Positions 34,310 through 45,254 of a stretch of 64,000 bases of DNA are shown one piece after another. The number at the start of each line of letters is the position of its first letter. The first letter of the stretch is position 1. A program made the translations under genes and the position numbers. The stretch covers positions 104,016 to 168,015 of the forward strand of contig DF237087.1 of assembly GCA_000708835.1 (NCBI GenBank), given 5' to 3'. The notes under the pieces were generated by a model. It had not been told where the DNA came from. It did no database searches and saw only the letters and a list, made by a program, of their open reading frames with translations. Source of the stretch: Klebsormidium nitens. Lineage: Eukaryota; Streptophyta; Klebsormidiophyceae; Klebsormidiales; Klebsormidiaceae.

Positions 34310-34903
34310 CTAAACGTCGTGTATTTCGTTCATATTTGGCTTCGTTTCCGCGGTGATTGTTTTTTTACGCAAAGCGGCTTTGCTTCCTACCGGGCGGGAT
34401 CTGACGTCGTCGTCAGAAAACGAAAACATCATGCCACGTGTCCGGCGTTTAGCCCGATGCATTGCTCTGTAAAAGTCTTCCACTTTCATCTTGAGGGCGG
34501 TTGTTTTATAAGAGCCCTGGAACGATATTCGCTCAGAAGCTCGCTTTTCAATGGGTAAGCTGTTTAAGGTAACTTCGTATGCATACCGTTTTTGACGGCT
34601 TCCTCTGGTCGTCTCTTCTGCAAGGACTCCCGTTTTGTATGGCAGTCGAATTGATTCTTGACCTTTGAGTCTTTGGTAGAGCATGCTGCCGGCACGGGTA
34701 CCAACTTGAGAAACTCGGCCATTGCTTGCGCTAATGAGGAATCGACCGTTATTCAGAAGACTTGATCGATCTACTGCTGAGCTTCTGGACATATCAAAAG
34801 CACCTAGAATACGAAAAGATCGGCAGTTGCCGCTTTCGGCTGTAGAATGCTGGGACCCCTGATCATCCATTGGCTCCGTAGTAGAAATGATGAAAAAACG
34901 CAT
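34310..34903 (-). CDS. Unknown 197-residue basic protein
   Basis: ORF from ATG 34903 (a second ATG lies at 34870), divergent from the recombinase. Composition is basic and serine-rich with two Arg/Lys clusters (RAKRRTRG, ALRKKTIT); no motif recognised. It is kept because the island is otherwise densely coding and this is the only long ORF in 34.3-35.2 kb. It could be spurious. Confidence 0.35.
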   Translation of the reverse strand: MRFFIISTTEPMDDQGSQHSTAESGNCRSFRILGAFDMSRSSAVDRSSLLNNGRFLISASNGRVSQVGTRAGSMLYQRLKGQESIRLPYKTGVLAEETTRGSRQKRYAYEVTLNSLPIEKRASERISFQGSYKTTALKMKVEDFYRAMHRAKRRTRGMMFSFSDDDVRSRPVGSKAALRKKTITAETKPNMNEIHDV

Positions 34904-35284
34904 TAGCCTTTCAAAGGCTCCTGCAGCAAAACAAGCGTGTCCACGTTGGTTTCAAAAGAGCATTTGCTAGCACCAGAAGCAAGGACCCCTGATGCATTAA
35001 ATTCGTGAACACCCTCCGTCACTAATTCTGGCGTCTCTGGATAATTTCGCGAAATTCTCTGGTCTATATCCTCATCCCTATGTCGTTTTTACCAAACGGA
35101 ACAATTAAATTGAGATCATCATCTCAGAAATCACGACCCACGTGACTCACAATTCTAGAATATCATGTATAATCCTTAATTTAATGACATATAACCTCTC
35201 TGAGAAGAGTTAAATCCGGATACCCAATTGGGCGCGTTTCAATAATTGTAGAATTATTTTCTTGCAGGAGATCACGACACAGCA
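34904..35284. other. AT-rich spacer before the recombinase
   Basis: No gene seen. Markedly AT-rich from 35030 to 35270, consistent with a divergent promoter for 34903 (minus) and 35285 (plus). Confidence 0.4.
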
Positions 35285-36387
35285 ATGGCATATGAGCAAA
35301 GCAGCGGAGAAGCACGTGAAAGCGGGCTGGCAAAGGACGTGAGGGTGGTCCCACTGTGTGGCGAGCAGGTTCATCTCAACGTTCTACGGGATGGATCCCA
35401 TCGTGCCGAAACAACTTGCACCCAATATCTCAACAGTCTAAGGCTCGTATACCGCTTGGTTGCAGGCAACGAGAAAGCGGAGTTGCCAGATGACATAGAT
35501 TGGATCAAAGAAGCGGGCACCATTGTGAACGCCGTACGAGAACGCCAAAGTAACACAGCAAATGCTGCATGGTCTCCAGGAAGCCTTTGCAACAAGCTTA
35601 CACCCCTGATGGCCATCTCAAGCTTCGAAAATGGGATGAAGCGTATGATCAGTATTTTGCGGCGTTCCTTTTGGCCAAGAACAAGCAGAACAACCAAACC
35701 ATCAGTCAAACGCCCACTCAACGGGAGCAAGACAATTGGATTGAAATGACGGAAATCAAAGCAAAACTGGAAGACCTCGGACGTAAAATCAGACGCCAGA
35801 TCGTCCACACTTACCAACTCGGAAGACCGCTGGAACGGGACGACATCAAGACGACATTTCAGCATCTCGTTCTGGCCGCGAATACACTCGAGCCACCAAA
35901 ACGCCGAGATTACAGCAATCTCCCTTTACAGAAGCCAGATGGTTCCTTCTATAGCGCCGAAGCGCAGGGTGTGTACGAGCAATCCGGCAACGTGCTGAAG
36001 GAATGCTCCAAAGACTCTTACGTCTTGACGCTCACGAGCTTCAAGACCGCCTCAAAGCATGGGCGTGTGGAATTCGAATTGAGCAAACGGCTGTCGACCT
36101 ACATCAAAAGGTCTTTGATTCTCGTTCCAAGGCCGTACTTTCTGACACGGCTCAATGATCTGACGGTGCCCATGTCAGACAATTATCTAAGTCGATTCGT
36201 CGCAGAAATTGAATTCAGCAGAGGACGGTATCTTACCATGAACCACCTGAGACACGTCTACATATCCGACGCCTTCAAGGGCGATCACTCGATTAGTCAA
36301 CGAGAGGCTGTTGCCAAACGGATGCTTCACGATTGGTCCACAGCCATGAAAAGCTACGAACGAAAGCATCGTGCGATGCCACATTAG
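35285..36387 (+). pseudogene. Tyrosine recombinase/integrase, frame-disrupted
   Basis: The N-terminal part (ATG 35285) reads in one frame to about 35620: TCTQYLNSLRLVYRLV looks like a recombinase core-binding domain, and SPGSLCNKLTPLMAIS continues it. The rest reads in the -1 frame up to 36387: KWDEAYDQYF, QREQDNWIEMTEI, LTRLNDLTVPMSDNYLSRFV, then the catalytic end MNHLRHVYISDAF (H-x-x-R box) and RMLHDWSTAMKSYERK (H...Tyr box, Tyr nucleophile). The switch lies between 35600 and 35640, most simply one lost base; no intron is needed. Such enzymes integrate virophages, Polinton-like viruses and Cryptons. The disruption may be real decay, a sequencing error or a recoding site. The first catalytic Arg could not be placed with certainty. 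Confidence 0.75.
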
Positions 36388-36611
36388 TGACCCATAGGAC
36401 GTAACTTGGAAGATTCCTACCGTCCCTAGCTTCCACCGCGTGCACCCTCCCTACACTAATTGTACCGCAACGGGTCCGTGCCGCTTGGGGTTGATCTAGC
36501 TGAGCCATTTATGCTGCATAAAACGCTCGTTCAGCAGCTCTCTGTGGCTCTACTGGATCCAGCCTCTTTTCAAAAAGCTTACACCGGCGTATTGCGATGG
36601 TAATTTGGTTT

Positions 36612-36935
36612 CTAGGACTGAACCGATAGGAAAGCAGCTACGTTATCTTGCTTTTGGTCTAGGATCGGTGAATTTGTAGCTGGAGATGGGACCTTCACAG
36701 GGAAACCAGCATCAAACAGCCGTTGTAAGGTCTTTTGTTGTGACGAACGCCCCTGCTGATAGCGTTCAAAGGCTTGCCTTAGTAGGATCTCGGTCCTCTT
36801 TTTCGTGTAATGGCGCTTCATGTACGTTTTATGCGCATTTGGATGTCGTTCGTGAAAGTGCTTCAGATAAAGGCAATTCTTGCAGCTACAGCCGATGTTG
36901 GTCGTTTCTCTGCTGGTAAGGTTGGCTAGTTCCAT
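36612..36935 (-). CDS. Small Cys/His protein, unknown
   Basis: 107 residues from ATG 36935, divergent from the PrimPol-helicase. A cluster CSCKNCLYLKHFHERH could bind zinc; a basic helix (YMKRHYTKKRTEILLRQAF) follows. A DNA-binding role would fit but is a guess. Confidence 0.4.
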   Translation of the reverse strand: MELANLTSRETTNIGCSCKNCLYLKHFHERHPNAHKTYMKRHYTKKRTEILLRQAFERYQQGRSSQQKTLQRLFDAGFPVKVPSPATNSPILDQKQDNVAAFLSVQS

Positions 36936-37034
36936 GGATTGCTCCTACTTTCTTGCGCAGAAAATATGCATGGGTTCAAACGCAACCGCGTTCGAAAAGC
37001 CTCGTGAAAAAATCTTGGGACAATATACTAAGAG

Positions 37035-37334
37035 ATGGAGCCCGCCGTGGTCAGCACCTTCGAAAACGTTGTGCTAGCAAATGGCTCAAGGTCTTCTGAA
37101 ACCCTTGGAGATGTTGCTTTGACCACAGCACCACCATTTGAAGTGCCTAAGCCACAGCAAAACATGCTGAGTATGCACGCTTCACAGAGGAACCCTGGTT
37201 CATCAATTGACATGCCGGAAAACGCCGACAATGGGCTGCTGGTAATCGATCAAAATGGGGTACTTTTCGAACCAAAAGATACTACCATCATATGCCTGGA
37301 AAATCCATCAGCAGACATAAATACCCTCTGGTAA
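37035..37334 (+). CDS. Short ORF overlapping the start of the PrimPol-helicase
   Basis: 99 residues from ATG 37035, in a different frame, overlapping the next ORF by 43 bases. No motif. It may be a leader ORF, or the true N-terminus of the next gene after a frame change. Confidence 0.3.
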   Translation: MEPAVVSTFENVVLANGSRSSETLGDVALTTAPPFEVPKPQQNMLSMHASQRNPGSSIDMPENADNGLLVIDQNGVLFEPKDTTIICLENPSADINTLW

Positions 37335-40033
37335 AGTCGATCCGATCGCTGTACAAGCAAGGCATGTATGCCATTCCGTTAAGGCTCGAAATGGAAGAAG
37401 GGAAAAAAAAGGCGTTCTTCAATAAAGGAGGGTATCTAGCATTAACCACATCCATAGATGCATATAAACAGAGGATCAACACCTATGTTTGCCAAGCTCA
37501 ATCAAACATGAACGCTTTGGCGGTTCTCTGTGGAATATCGGATATATTTTTGCTTGATATAGACGCAGAAGGGAAACCTGCCACAAAAACGAACGCTGCG
37601 AAGGAGGCCGGAATAAAACTGTGGCAGAAACTGATAAACAAACACGGTGACATCGCGACATTGAAGGCAAGAACAGGTTCAGGAAACGGTTTGCACTATC
37701 TCTTCTGCGCAAGCAAGATCAAAGGGCTCCTCAATACATCAAACTTTGCGACGATCGTTTACAAAGGTACTACATGGGCGATTGATGGTCGTGGAAGCAA
37801 CGCCGGACTGGCTTTTGTAAGCCCCTCGAGTTACCAAGATAACAAGGGCAGAACCTTTGGTTATTCTTGGATAGAAGGTGATGAAACCACACCACGGGTT
37901 GCTATTCCGCCGTGGTTGGTTCGATTTCTGAACGACACGTCAGCAAAGGCAGTCGGTAGTACAACGGGAAATGTAGAGGTCAACAAGAGCCTTAGCGACT
38001 CGAATAGGCCCATCAGCTCGCCCAGCAATCAGTACACGCAAGCTGAAGAATCGACAGGGGGCTCGGAATTGAACATGGATTCCCTTTTGCCGGGGTTGCA
38101 GCCCGCCCTAACTGCAATCGGAGAGATGCTGCAAAACGCTTTGCCAAGTGACCAGAGTCGTTTCAATGGTGTCGGTACGAGGACTCAAACAGGCTGGCAA
38201 GTTCTGAAATTCAAAACGGTTGGCACACGAACGTGCTTGAATGGGTGCGAACACGTCTCGAACAACTTTAGCATCTTGAGCAATGGTGGAATCCTGCTCT
38301 ATCGGTGTCTCAGTTCGGAGTGCATCAAACGCCCGGGGTGCTTGCTTGGGGTTTATTACTGGCCCGAGTGCTTGCCGCTGAGGGCAGATGCGTCCATGAT
38401 CCGAGAATGTGAGCGCTATTTGGTTCCGAGAAGCGATGAAACGAAGAAGCTCAGTAAAGAGGAAGCGGCTGAAAGGAAGAAGCGCAAGAACGACATGCAC
38501 GATCTACTTATCAAGGTGATGAATGCTTATTTTGCGGTTGTGATTGGAGGCAACAAGACGGTTTATACCGAAATCGTCTTTTGCCGTGACAAAGATGGCA
38601 ACCTCCAGCGAGAAGAGGTCATAGAGAGGCCGGGCCACAACTTTATTGAGCGGTGCAGGAACATCCAGCTGGATTGTCTGCCCGGCAAGAGCAAGGAAGC
38701 TGCGAAGTTCTGGGAGAGCAACTCAAAACGACGTGAGTATGACAGGATCGTCTTCGAACCGGATCCGTTCAAAACCAATCCACGGCACTTCAACCTATTC
38801 TGCGGTTTGGAGTTTGAGCCGCTTCAACACAAGCTCAAACCCTCCGAGATGGCCGAATGTGAGCAGCAAATGCCGATGCTCATGTGGCACATCCGTTACA
38901 TCCTTAGTGACGGTTGCAACGAACGATTTACTTTCAACATCAAATGGATGGCGCACGCGGTTCAAAGACCGGGGCGCAAGATTGGAGTTGCATTGGTCTT
39001 TCGCGGGCCTCAAGGTTGCGGAAAGTCCTTGACATTCGATTTCGTTGGCATGAAAATCATTGGAAATATGAACTACCTTTACTGCAATGAGATCGAAAAG
39101 GTTATTGGTCAATTCAACGCATTGTCTGCGAATCGATTGTTGATTGTTTTTGACGAAGCGGGCAGTTGGGGCGGTGCTTACAAGATGAACGACCGGATGA
39201 AGTCACTCATTACGCAGCCGGATGCTTGTTTGGAGAAGAAGGGATTTGATTCGATCAAGACCCGGGACGTCAGCAACATCGTTTTCACAACCAACAATCA
39301 ATGGCCAGTCAAACGAGAGCCAGGGGACCGTCGTTACTCCTGCCAGGAATGCTCGGGCGCCATGGTTGGAAACAAAGAGTACTTTACCGGTCTCCTTCAG
39401 GAGCTTGAAGACCCACAGACAGCCTCAAACCTCCACAAGTACCTGTCTTCGATCGATATCTCCGACTGGAATCCGGAAATGATCCCAAGCACCACTTGGG
39501 GAGAGACTTTGAAAGATCATTCTATCCCCCCGTACATCAAGATGGTTCAAGCGCTGCTTGAAAACGGCTGCTTTCATCCTTCGGTAGAAACCTGGGTGGC
39601 TTCGAAAGATATCAAAGCAACTTATGACATGTTTCTTGCAACTCTTGACATCAAAGAGGATCGCCACATGGATGTCAATGTTCTGATTAGTAACCTTAAT
39701 GGCAAATTTGGCATGCGACCGCAAGCACGAAGCATCCAAGAGATACCAAAACACAAGGGATGGTGGTTCCCTCCAGAAGGGTCCGTATGCAAAGCGCTGC
39801 ATTCTGAAAAGACATGGTCGTCGACCATTGAATGGGTAGGCCGCTGGTGCCGGATTTTCGGCTATACAGAAGATGAAGGCTGCCATTGGATAGCCAAAAA
39901 GGACTCCACAAACGCCCCGACCATCAAGCGATCTCCGAAGGGTTTGCCATTGTGCACGAATTGGTCAAAGAGTCACGTGCGCGCTCCAGATGAAGAGGAG
40001 CCAAGTTCTGAAAGTGCTCTTTCTAAGACATAA
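37292..40033 (+). CDS. PrimPol-SF3 helicase fusion (virophage/PLV-type replication protein)
   Basis: Uninterrupted 913-residue ORF. The N-terminal primase-polymerase domain shows LLDIDAEGK (metal-binding Asp pair, residues 89-91), RTGSGNGLHYLF (128-138) and IDGRGSNAG (164-172). A Cys/His patch follows (CLNGCEHVSNN ... CLSSECIKRPGC, about 310-355). The SF3 (D5-like) helicase has Walker A FRGPQGCGKSLTFDF (about 570-585), Walker B LLIVFDEAGSW (about 618-628) and sensor NIVFTTNNQWPV (about 660-672). DISDWNPEMIPST and the C-terminal part fit the family that ends in a winged helix. It is expected to prime and unwind its own element's DNA. It lacks introns and is AT-richer than the flanking host genes. 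No capsid or packaging gene is near, so this is a replication-integration cassette rather than a full virophage. Confidence 0.9.
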   Translation: MPGKSISRHKYPLVKSIRSLYKQGMYAIPLRLEMEEGKKKAFFNKGGYLALTTSIDAYKQRINTYVCQAQSNMNALAVLCGISDIFLLDIDAEGKPATKTNAAKEAGIKLWQKLINKHGDIATLKARTGSGNGLHYLFCASKIKGLLNTSNFATIVYKGTTWAIDGRGSNAGLAFVSPSSYQDNKGRTFGYSWIEGDETTPRVAIPPWLVRFLNDTSAKAVGSTTGNVEVNKSLSDSNRPISSPSNQYTQAEESTGGSELNMDSLLPGLQPALTAIGEMLQNALPSDQSRFNGVGTRTQTGWQVLKFKTVGTRTCLNGCEHVSNNFSILSNGGILLYRCLSSECIKRPGCLLGVYYWPECLPLRADASMIRECERYLVPRSDETKKLSKEEAAERKKRKNDMHDLLIKVMNAYFAVVIGGNKTVYTEIVFCRDKDGNLQREEVIERPGHNFIERCRNIQLDCLPGKSKEAAKFWESNSKRREYDRIVFEPDPFKTNPRHFNLFCGLEFEPLQHKLKPSEMAECEQQMPMLMWHIRYILSDGCNERFTFNIKWMAHAVQRPGRKIGVALVFRGPQGCGKSLTFDFVGMKIIGNMNYLYCNEIEKVIGQFNALSANRLLIVFDEAGSWGGAYKMNDRMKSLITQPDACLEKKGFDSIKTRDVSNIVFTTNNQWPVKREPGDRRYSCQECSGAMVGNKEYFTGLLQELEDPQTASNLHKYLSSIDISDWNPEMIPSTTWGETLKDHSIPPYIKMVQALLENGCFHPSVETWVASKDIKATYDMFLATLDIKEDRHMDVNVLISNLNGKFGMRPQARSIQEIPKHKGWWFPPEGSVCKALHSEKTWSSTIEWVGRWCRIFGYTEDEGCHWIAKKDSTNAPTIKRSPKGLPLCTNWSKSHVRAPDEEEPSSESALSKT

Positions 40034-40303
40034 GAGGACACCTCTCAGCAAAATAACAATTGATTTCCTTATTACCCTCTTATTACTCATATAACTCATA
40101 TAACTATATACACACACACATGACTCAACCCATCAACCAGCGCAAACCCGGATTCCATATGATCCTATTACCCTGTGACCCGCTTATTTGAGAGAAAACT
40201 CGGTTTTCCCATGATTGCCACGCGTTAGTGGTCAGGCGCCGAAAGCGTCCGGGACCTCAAAAGTGGGTGATAGAGTAATACGGTCATAAGAGCAAAATGA
40301 CGG

Positions 40304-43300
40304 TTAGCAGCGAGACGCCCTGATCGATTCCCGTAGCGGGCTGCTCTCAACATTGCTTTGAGCCCAATAATACACTGCAAACTTTGATCTCTCAAACAGC
40401 GTATCGAGAATCGTCGTGACTCTACTCATGAGCCGACGTATGCTCGTGATTTGCTGGAGACTAGCCGCCGATCGCTTCAAGCCCGAGTTGATCCCTTCGC
40501 TAGCTGTCGTTATGGTATGGTCGTGCTGCGGATAGGAGTCGATAAACAGAGTTGGCGAGCAGGTGTGCGTCGCGTATCGCTTGGCCGCTCCAGCAGGCGC
40601 GCAGCTGATTGGGCCTGAGTGGAAGCGATCGACAAGGAACAGCATGAACTTGGCCAGCTGCGGTACCCTGCAGAAAAGAGGGTCGTAAGGATTGTTAGTC
40701 AAGGACATGAACGGATTGAAATGCATGCAAAAGGCATTTGACCACCAAAACTCAACAGAAGCTTCAAGGCCCACGTTAATGCATCGAAAATCAGTGCATG
40801 GATATGCACAAACCGTGGATCGATCACGGGTTGGTCAACTCGTAGATCACTCACCGGTTGAGAAACCACTCCTGGGCATTGCAAGCGGCATCCTCGATGA
40901 TCGTCAGGCCCCGGAGCGTCTTGAAAGGTAAGCGTGTGAGTGCGGCGGTCCCTAGGTCGGACACGCTTTCCCCGCCCTTCAGCCAATGGTACCCAAGAGG
41001 CGCCCGATGTTGACAGCATGCTATAAATATCCCCGCTCGGCCCTTAGCCGAACGAGGATTTGGGGCCCCACAGTGCTGGGCGAGCCGCTCCTCGGAGCCT
41101 TTCTTCCCCCGACCGGATGCGTCCTCCCAATTCGTGAATTGCGGCCGCCCGTAGAGCAGCGGGTGAAAATCGTAGATTGATACGGTTCCCACACGCTCCC
41201 TATAAGTTGTCGAGGCCTCTCGTAGAAAGCCGTCAGAATCGTAGCATTGAGGCTCTCGCACCTCAAGCTCGAAGAGGAGAGCGTTGGCGGCCCCCTTGAG
41301 CGCAATTCCACGCTGTTCCGCATAGACCATGCCAGGATCTCCTAAGTTGCCTAGAGACCGAAGCCTCTCACACTCCAAGGCCCACAGATGCTCCGTAGCA
41401 TCATGGAGCGTCGCCAGAGGGGACCGACCGGAGGCGCTAGGGCGGTTGGCACTCGGTTCGAAGCAGAGGAGGTTGGTTGCGTAGATGTCCCGGAGGAGCG
41501 GACGCAGTGCCGCTGGGAGGGCGTACAGTCGAGGACCCGTTTGCACTTCACCAATTGAGTGCAGCCGGAGAATGGCTGCTAGCATTGGCCCATCGTTGGC
41601 GAGGTAAGCAAGCCCCAAGTTGTCAACCGGCCCCTCGAGCAACAGATGTCGAAGCAGCTTCAGCGTCACGATGTGCCCAAATACCCAGCTGTAGCGGGGT
41701 ATCAAGAGAGCGTGCAGGAGGGCTGCGTATGGCTGGAAGTGGGTTGGGCACCAACCCGTGGGCGCTACTGGGCCCCCCTTCAAAACTCCGTCCATCCAGG
41801 GCCTCCGGGGCACGGCCTTGCAGACCGCACAAGTCGTAGGGTCGGAGCAAGTTCCCGACTCCGTCGCAAGGTCGATCAGGGCCCTCAGGTTTGCCGGCAA
41901 CCCCTCACGCATGGCCACGAATTCCTCCGCCGAGAGAGGCGTGTTTGACCCTTGAGCAGGCGCCTTGCGGAAGTTGCACCAACGGAAGGCCGCTGCTCGT
42001 ACGGCCGGCCTCAATTCCGACAGCCCGTTTCTAAACTTCCAAGGGCAGTCGATCCCCTCGAGCGGGACGTTCGAAGGCCGCACCCCACCGATGCTCAGAG
42101 GGGTGAAACCCCCTGCCACGCGAGGTGCGCCCGGGTCCGGCTCACATATGCTATGCAGAGAGGCCTCGCTGCTGTCCCGCATAGCACTGGAGTTGGGAAA
42201 AAATGTGCCGTCGAACGTGATGACCTTATCCCGGCTGAAGGCGTAGGTTGAAAGGTTCAGGGGCGACCCCTCTGTCCGCTCCGGTTTGAGCGGGCACTCA
42301 GCTCCCTCTGCCTCTGCCTCAGCAGCTCGAACTTCAGACGTGTACAGATGAGCGCAATCAGGACGTTTGCAGACGTGCTGGATCCGAGAGCGGGCTGCCA
42401 AATCGTTGAAGGCTTGCATCGCGGCGTCGAAGACGCGATCGTCCAGCCTGGGAGCATCCGGCCCTTCGAGACTCCTGGTGGCCATGTCGTTGGCGTCAAA
42501 GTTGAGGCTATGGGATGCACCTAGGGCCGCCGCAAAGTGGTTGCGCAGCAGGAGGCCGTGCGAGATGAGCGTCGTGCCGGAGAAGTTGAAGATACCGTCT
42601 TCCTGTGCAAGGAAATAGAGAGATACATTCAATCATTCAAATCCTACGTTTGAAACCAACCAGTTGTTTTGATCGGTGTCTTAAAGGGACAACCATGGCT
42701 GCAAATGAGATGTTCGCCTCCGTATTGAGCGTCGTCGGTCAAAAGGGTGCCCTTTCTCTTCGAGACTTGGCAGCTTCCGCATCAACCTGCAAAGACGCCC
42801 AAGCGTATATTGGAGGTGTGATGCACGAATTCCCGGTGCCTTTCAATCCGACACCTGGTCCCAAACCGCTGATGGAGATCCGACCGTGGCAAGCTTGCTC
42901 CAAGTGCGGTCGTCTTAATGATTTGGTGTGGCCGTTGCCTCCCCACGAGGAGCTTGTAGTCTGCGATTATTGCATTCATACAGGGTACGTGTCGCTACTT
43001 GGCTGCTTGACCACTCTTGAGGCGCGCAAGTTGTATCACGTTCAAGACTTGTCCAGCTTGCAATGGGTGCCGCATCCAGAAAAGAGGCTAAAGACCCGGT
43101 ATTATCTAAAATCCGACGTGCATAAGCTTGCCATTCGGAAACACGGCGGGCCAGATTGCTTCAAAGCATTCCAAGATGCTAAGACTAAAAGGAAAAAGCA
43201 ACGGCGTGCACAATGTGCAATAAACACTGAGCAATCGGTAATCGGTCCAGGTGGCATTGAGAACTAGATCTTACCTGACCGTCGTAAGCCACCGAGCAGC

Positions 43301-45158
43301 ACGCAGCCTCCCGTCCTGGAGCGATCCTGCAAACCCGTCGGTACGTCATCACCGGATAGCGCGCCCCAGCCGTATAGAGCGATCCACTCCTGCTCTCCAG
43401 TTGCCATGGCCGCCTGCAAGGTGAGAGCGATTCAACGGGCCTTGGAGCGCAAAAGTACTCTGCCTCGTTCCGTTCACGCACTCCCTCGTCCCCCCAGCGC
43501 TCGCAGAGGCTCGTGACTTGCTGCCCACCCCTGCTCATGACTGTGTCGATCTTCTTGTGGCTGTGCCCCATGTCCAAGGCTGCTGCAGGGAGGCACTCCC
43601 ACTCCTCGAGCGTCGTGTCTTCATGCACGCACGCAACCTTTGAGTCGGGCCTTCGACACACGGGGTCGTTGCAGACCCAGAGCTTCATCTGCCCCGACGC
43701 TCTAAGGGCCGACCTCTCGGCACGCTTGTCCGAATTCGTTGCTTCTCTCTGCACGTCTGCCCTGGTCGCCTCCGAACCAGGCCCAATCTGAACCCCGTTT
43801 CCTTCCCCTGTTATCGAAAGCACCCTCTGTACGTGCGGACACCGCTCCTGCTCCGAGCATCTGTCGCAGAAGGCGCTCCTTCCGGCGAGCACGCAGACCG
43901 CCGGAGAGTCATCGGCTCCCTCAGAGGTCACAAAGACGCGCAGCTGCGGCCCCACCCAGGCCTCCGCATTGAGGCCAGTAAGGGGCACCCCAAGGTGGCC
44001 GTCCCGATCGAGTGGGAGTACCCGGGCTGCAAGCCCACTACCCGTTACCTCGCGTACGAAGCTCTTTCCGCCGCTGAACGAGCCGAAGAGAGGCTCGACC
44101 TCCTCCGAAACCCTCTGCCACCATCCGTCCATGAAGGCCGTGTCTCTGAGAAATCCAACTTCGTGCTCTCTGCACGCTCTCTGGCCGCACATGCACTTGT
44201 AGTCACCCAGATGGTCCACCTGGACGAGCCTGGGAACGTTGACGGGCCTTCCGTCCCTCAACGAGATGTCGAGAAGCCGGCAATTGACGTCCAGTTGCGG
44301 GAGGAGAAAGAGGCCGGGTGCGATGATTGTTGGAGGGACCGCGCTCCGCTTCAACTCTCCAAGGATCGCAGTCGGCCCGAGTTCCTTTGGAGTCGGCCCC
44401 AATTCGAGCCGCTTCCTTTCGGGGGACCCCCGGTTCTTCTTCTTGCAGTATGGGCATGCGAACAGATCTCGCCTCTGGACGAAGAACTGGTGCCCCCCCG
44501 GCACCGCAGGCTGCCCCAGCTGCGCTTCTCTTAGCTCCTCCGAGGCGGGAAAGGCCTCGTACTTCCTGAAGAGGTCACCGCGGTCAACGACCTCCCCCGT
44601 GGCGGTCGAAACGAACGGCCGACCCCCAGCATACATGGCGTCCAAGCAGCGGAGGCACAGCAGGTGACCTCCTCCGCCAGGACAAATGATCGCACCACCC
44701 CGATTTCGCTTTCGATCCCAGAGGAAAGGATCCAAACCGCGGGAGTAGATGGGCACCTTGCCCTTGCAGGTGCTCCCGATGCACGTGGACCCAAAGCCCC
44801 GCTTAGTGAACGCCTCTGATTGCCGAAAGCAAAAAGCGTACCCATAATCGAAAAAGAAATCGTCGTTTGCTCGCTGAGCCGCATACGACGGCTGGCCCCC
44901 CCGAACCCCTCCGGCGTTCGGCAACGGCGATACGGCTACAGGAACGCTTCTAAGGTCCGAGAAGAGGACGTTACGGCCGGGAAGGGGGGCGCAGCCGCTA
45001 GACCCTCCAATCGTGACAGCAGCGAGGGCTCGTACTGGATTGCCCGCAGCGAGAGTGCTGTGCAGGCGGGCGTTTGGCGCTGGTGCGGTCGAGGTGAGCA
45101 GCAGAGGTCGGGGCACGATGTCGAGTTCGTGGAGTTTCCTCTTCAGCAAGGACGCCAT
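40304..45158 (-). CDS. KDZ-superfamily transposase with Cys cluster
   Basis: Three exons, 45158-43275, 42602-40855 and 40667-40304, with GT-AG borders and total length 3996 bases, give 1331 residues. The N-terminal half has Cys/His groups (CLRCLDAMY, CPYCKKK, CMCGQRACREH, CDRCSEQERC) as in the CxC clusters associated with KDZ transposases. The C-terminal half has the transposase: VITFDGTFFPNSSA (first Asp), GIFIACCQHRAPLGYHWLKG, LTIIEDAACNAQEW (second Asp), FLVDRFHSG and TTASEGINSGLKRSAASLQQ (Glu). KDZ elements (Kyakuja-Dileera-Zisupton) are large DNA transposons of fungi, algae and animals. All expected blocks are present, so it may be active. Its end converges on the PrimPol-helicase, 270 bases away. 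Terminal inverted repeats were not found by eye. Confidence 0.88.
42695..43267 (+). CDS. XPA-like zinc protein nested antisense in the KDZ intron
   Basis: 190 residues from ATG 42695, on the strand opposite to the transposase and inside its first intron (42603-43274). The stop ends seven bases before the host splice donor, so the gene fills almost the whole 672-base intron. Residues 68-93 form a zinc site C-x2-C-x18-C-x2-C (CSKCG...CDYC), close to the spacing in nucleotide-excision-repair protein XPA. Then LTTLEARKLYHVQDLSSLQW, TRYYLKSDVHKLAIRKHGG and a basic helix KTKRKKQRR match the order of the XPA C-terminal DNA-binding domain. The first 60 residues could be a short helical, F-box-like region. 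A role in DNA-lesion or branched-DNA binding is inferred. It is perhaps cargo of the transposon. Confidence 0.65.
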   Translation: MAANEMFASVLSVVGQKGALSLRDLAASASTCKDAQAYIGGVMHEFPVPFNPTPGPKPLMEIRPWQACSKCGRLNDLVWPLPPHEELVVCDYCIHTGYVSLLGCLTTLEARKLYHVQDLSSLQWVPHPEKRLKTRYYLKSDVHKLAIRKHGGPDCFKAFQDAKTKRKKQRRAQCAINTEQSVIGPGGIEN

Positions 45159-45254
45159 CCTGCACACCGAAATAAAGATGTGAGTTGGGCGCGTAACGTC
45201 TCCCTAAGTACGTGAAACTCGGAGGCAGGCCGAACACAGCAAAGTGAAGGCACC

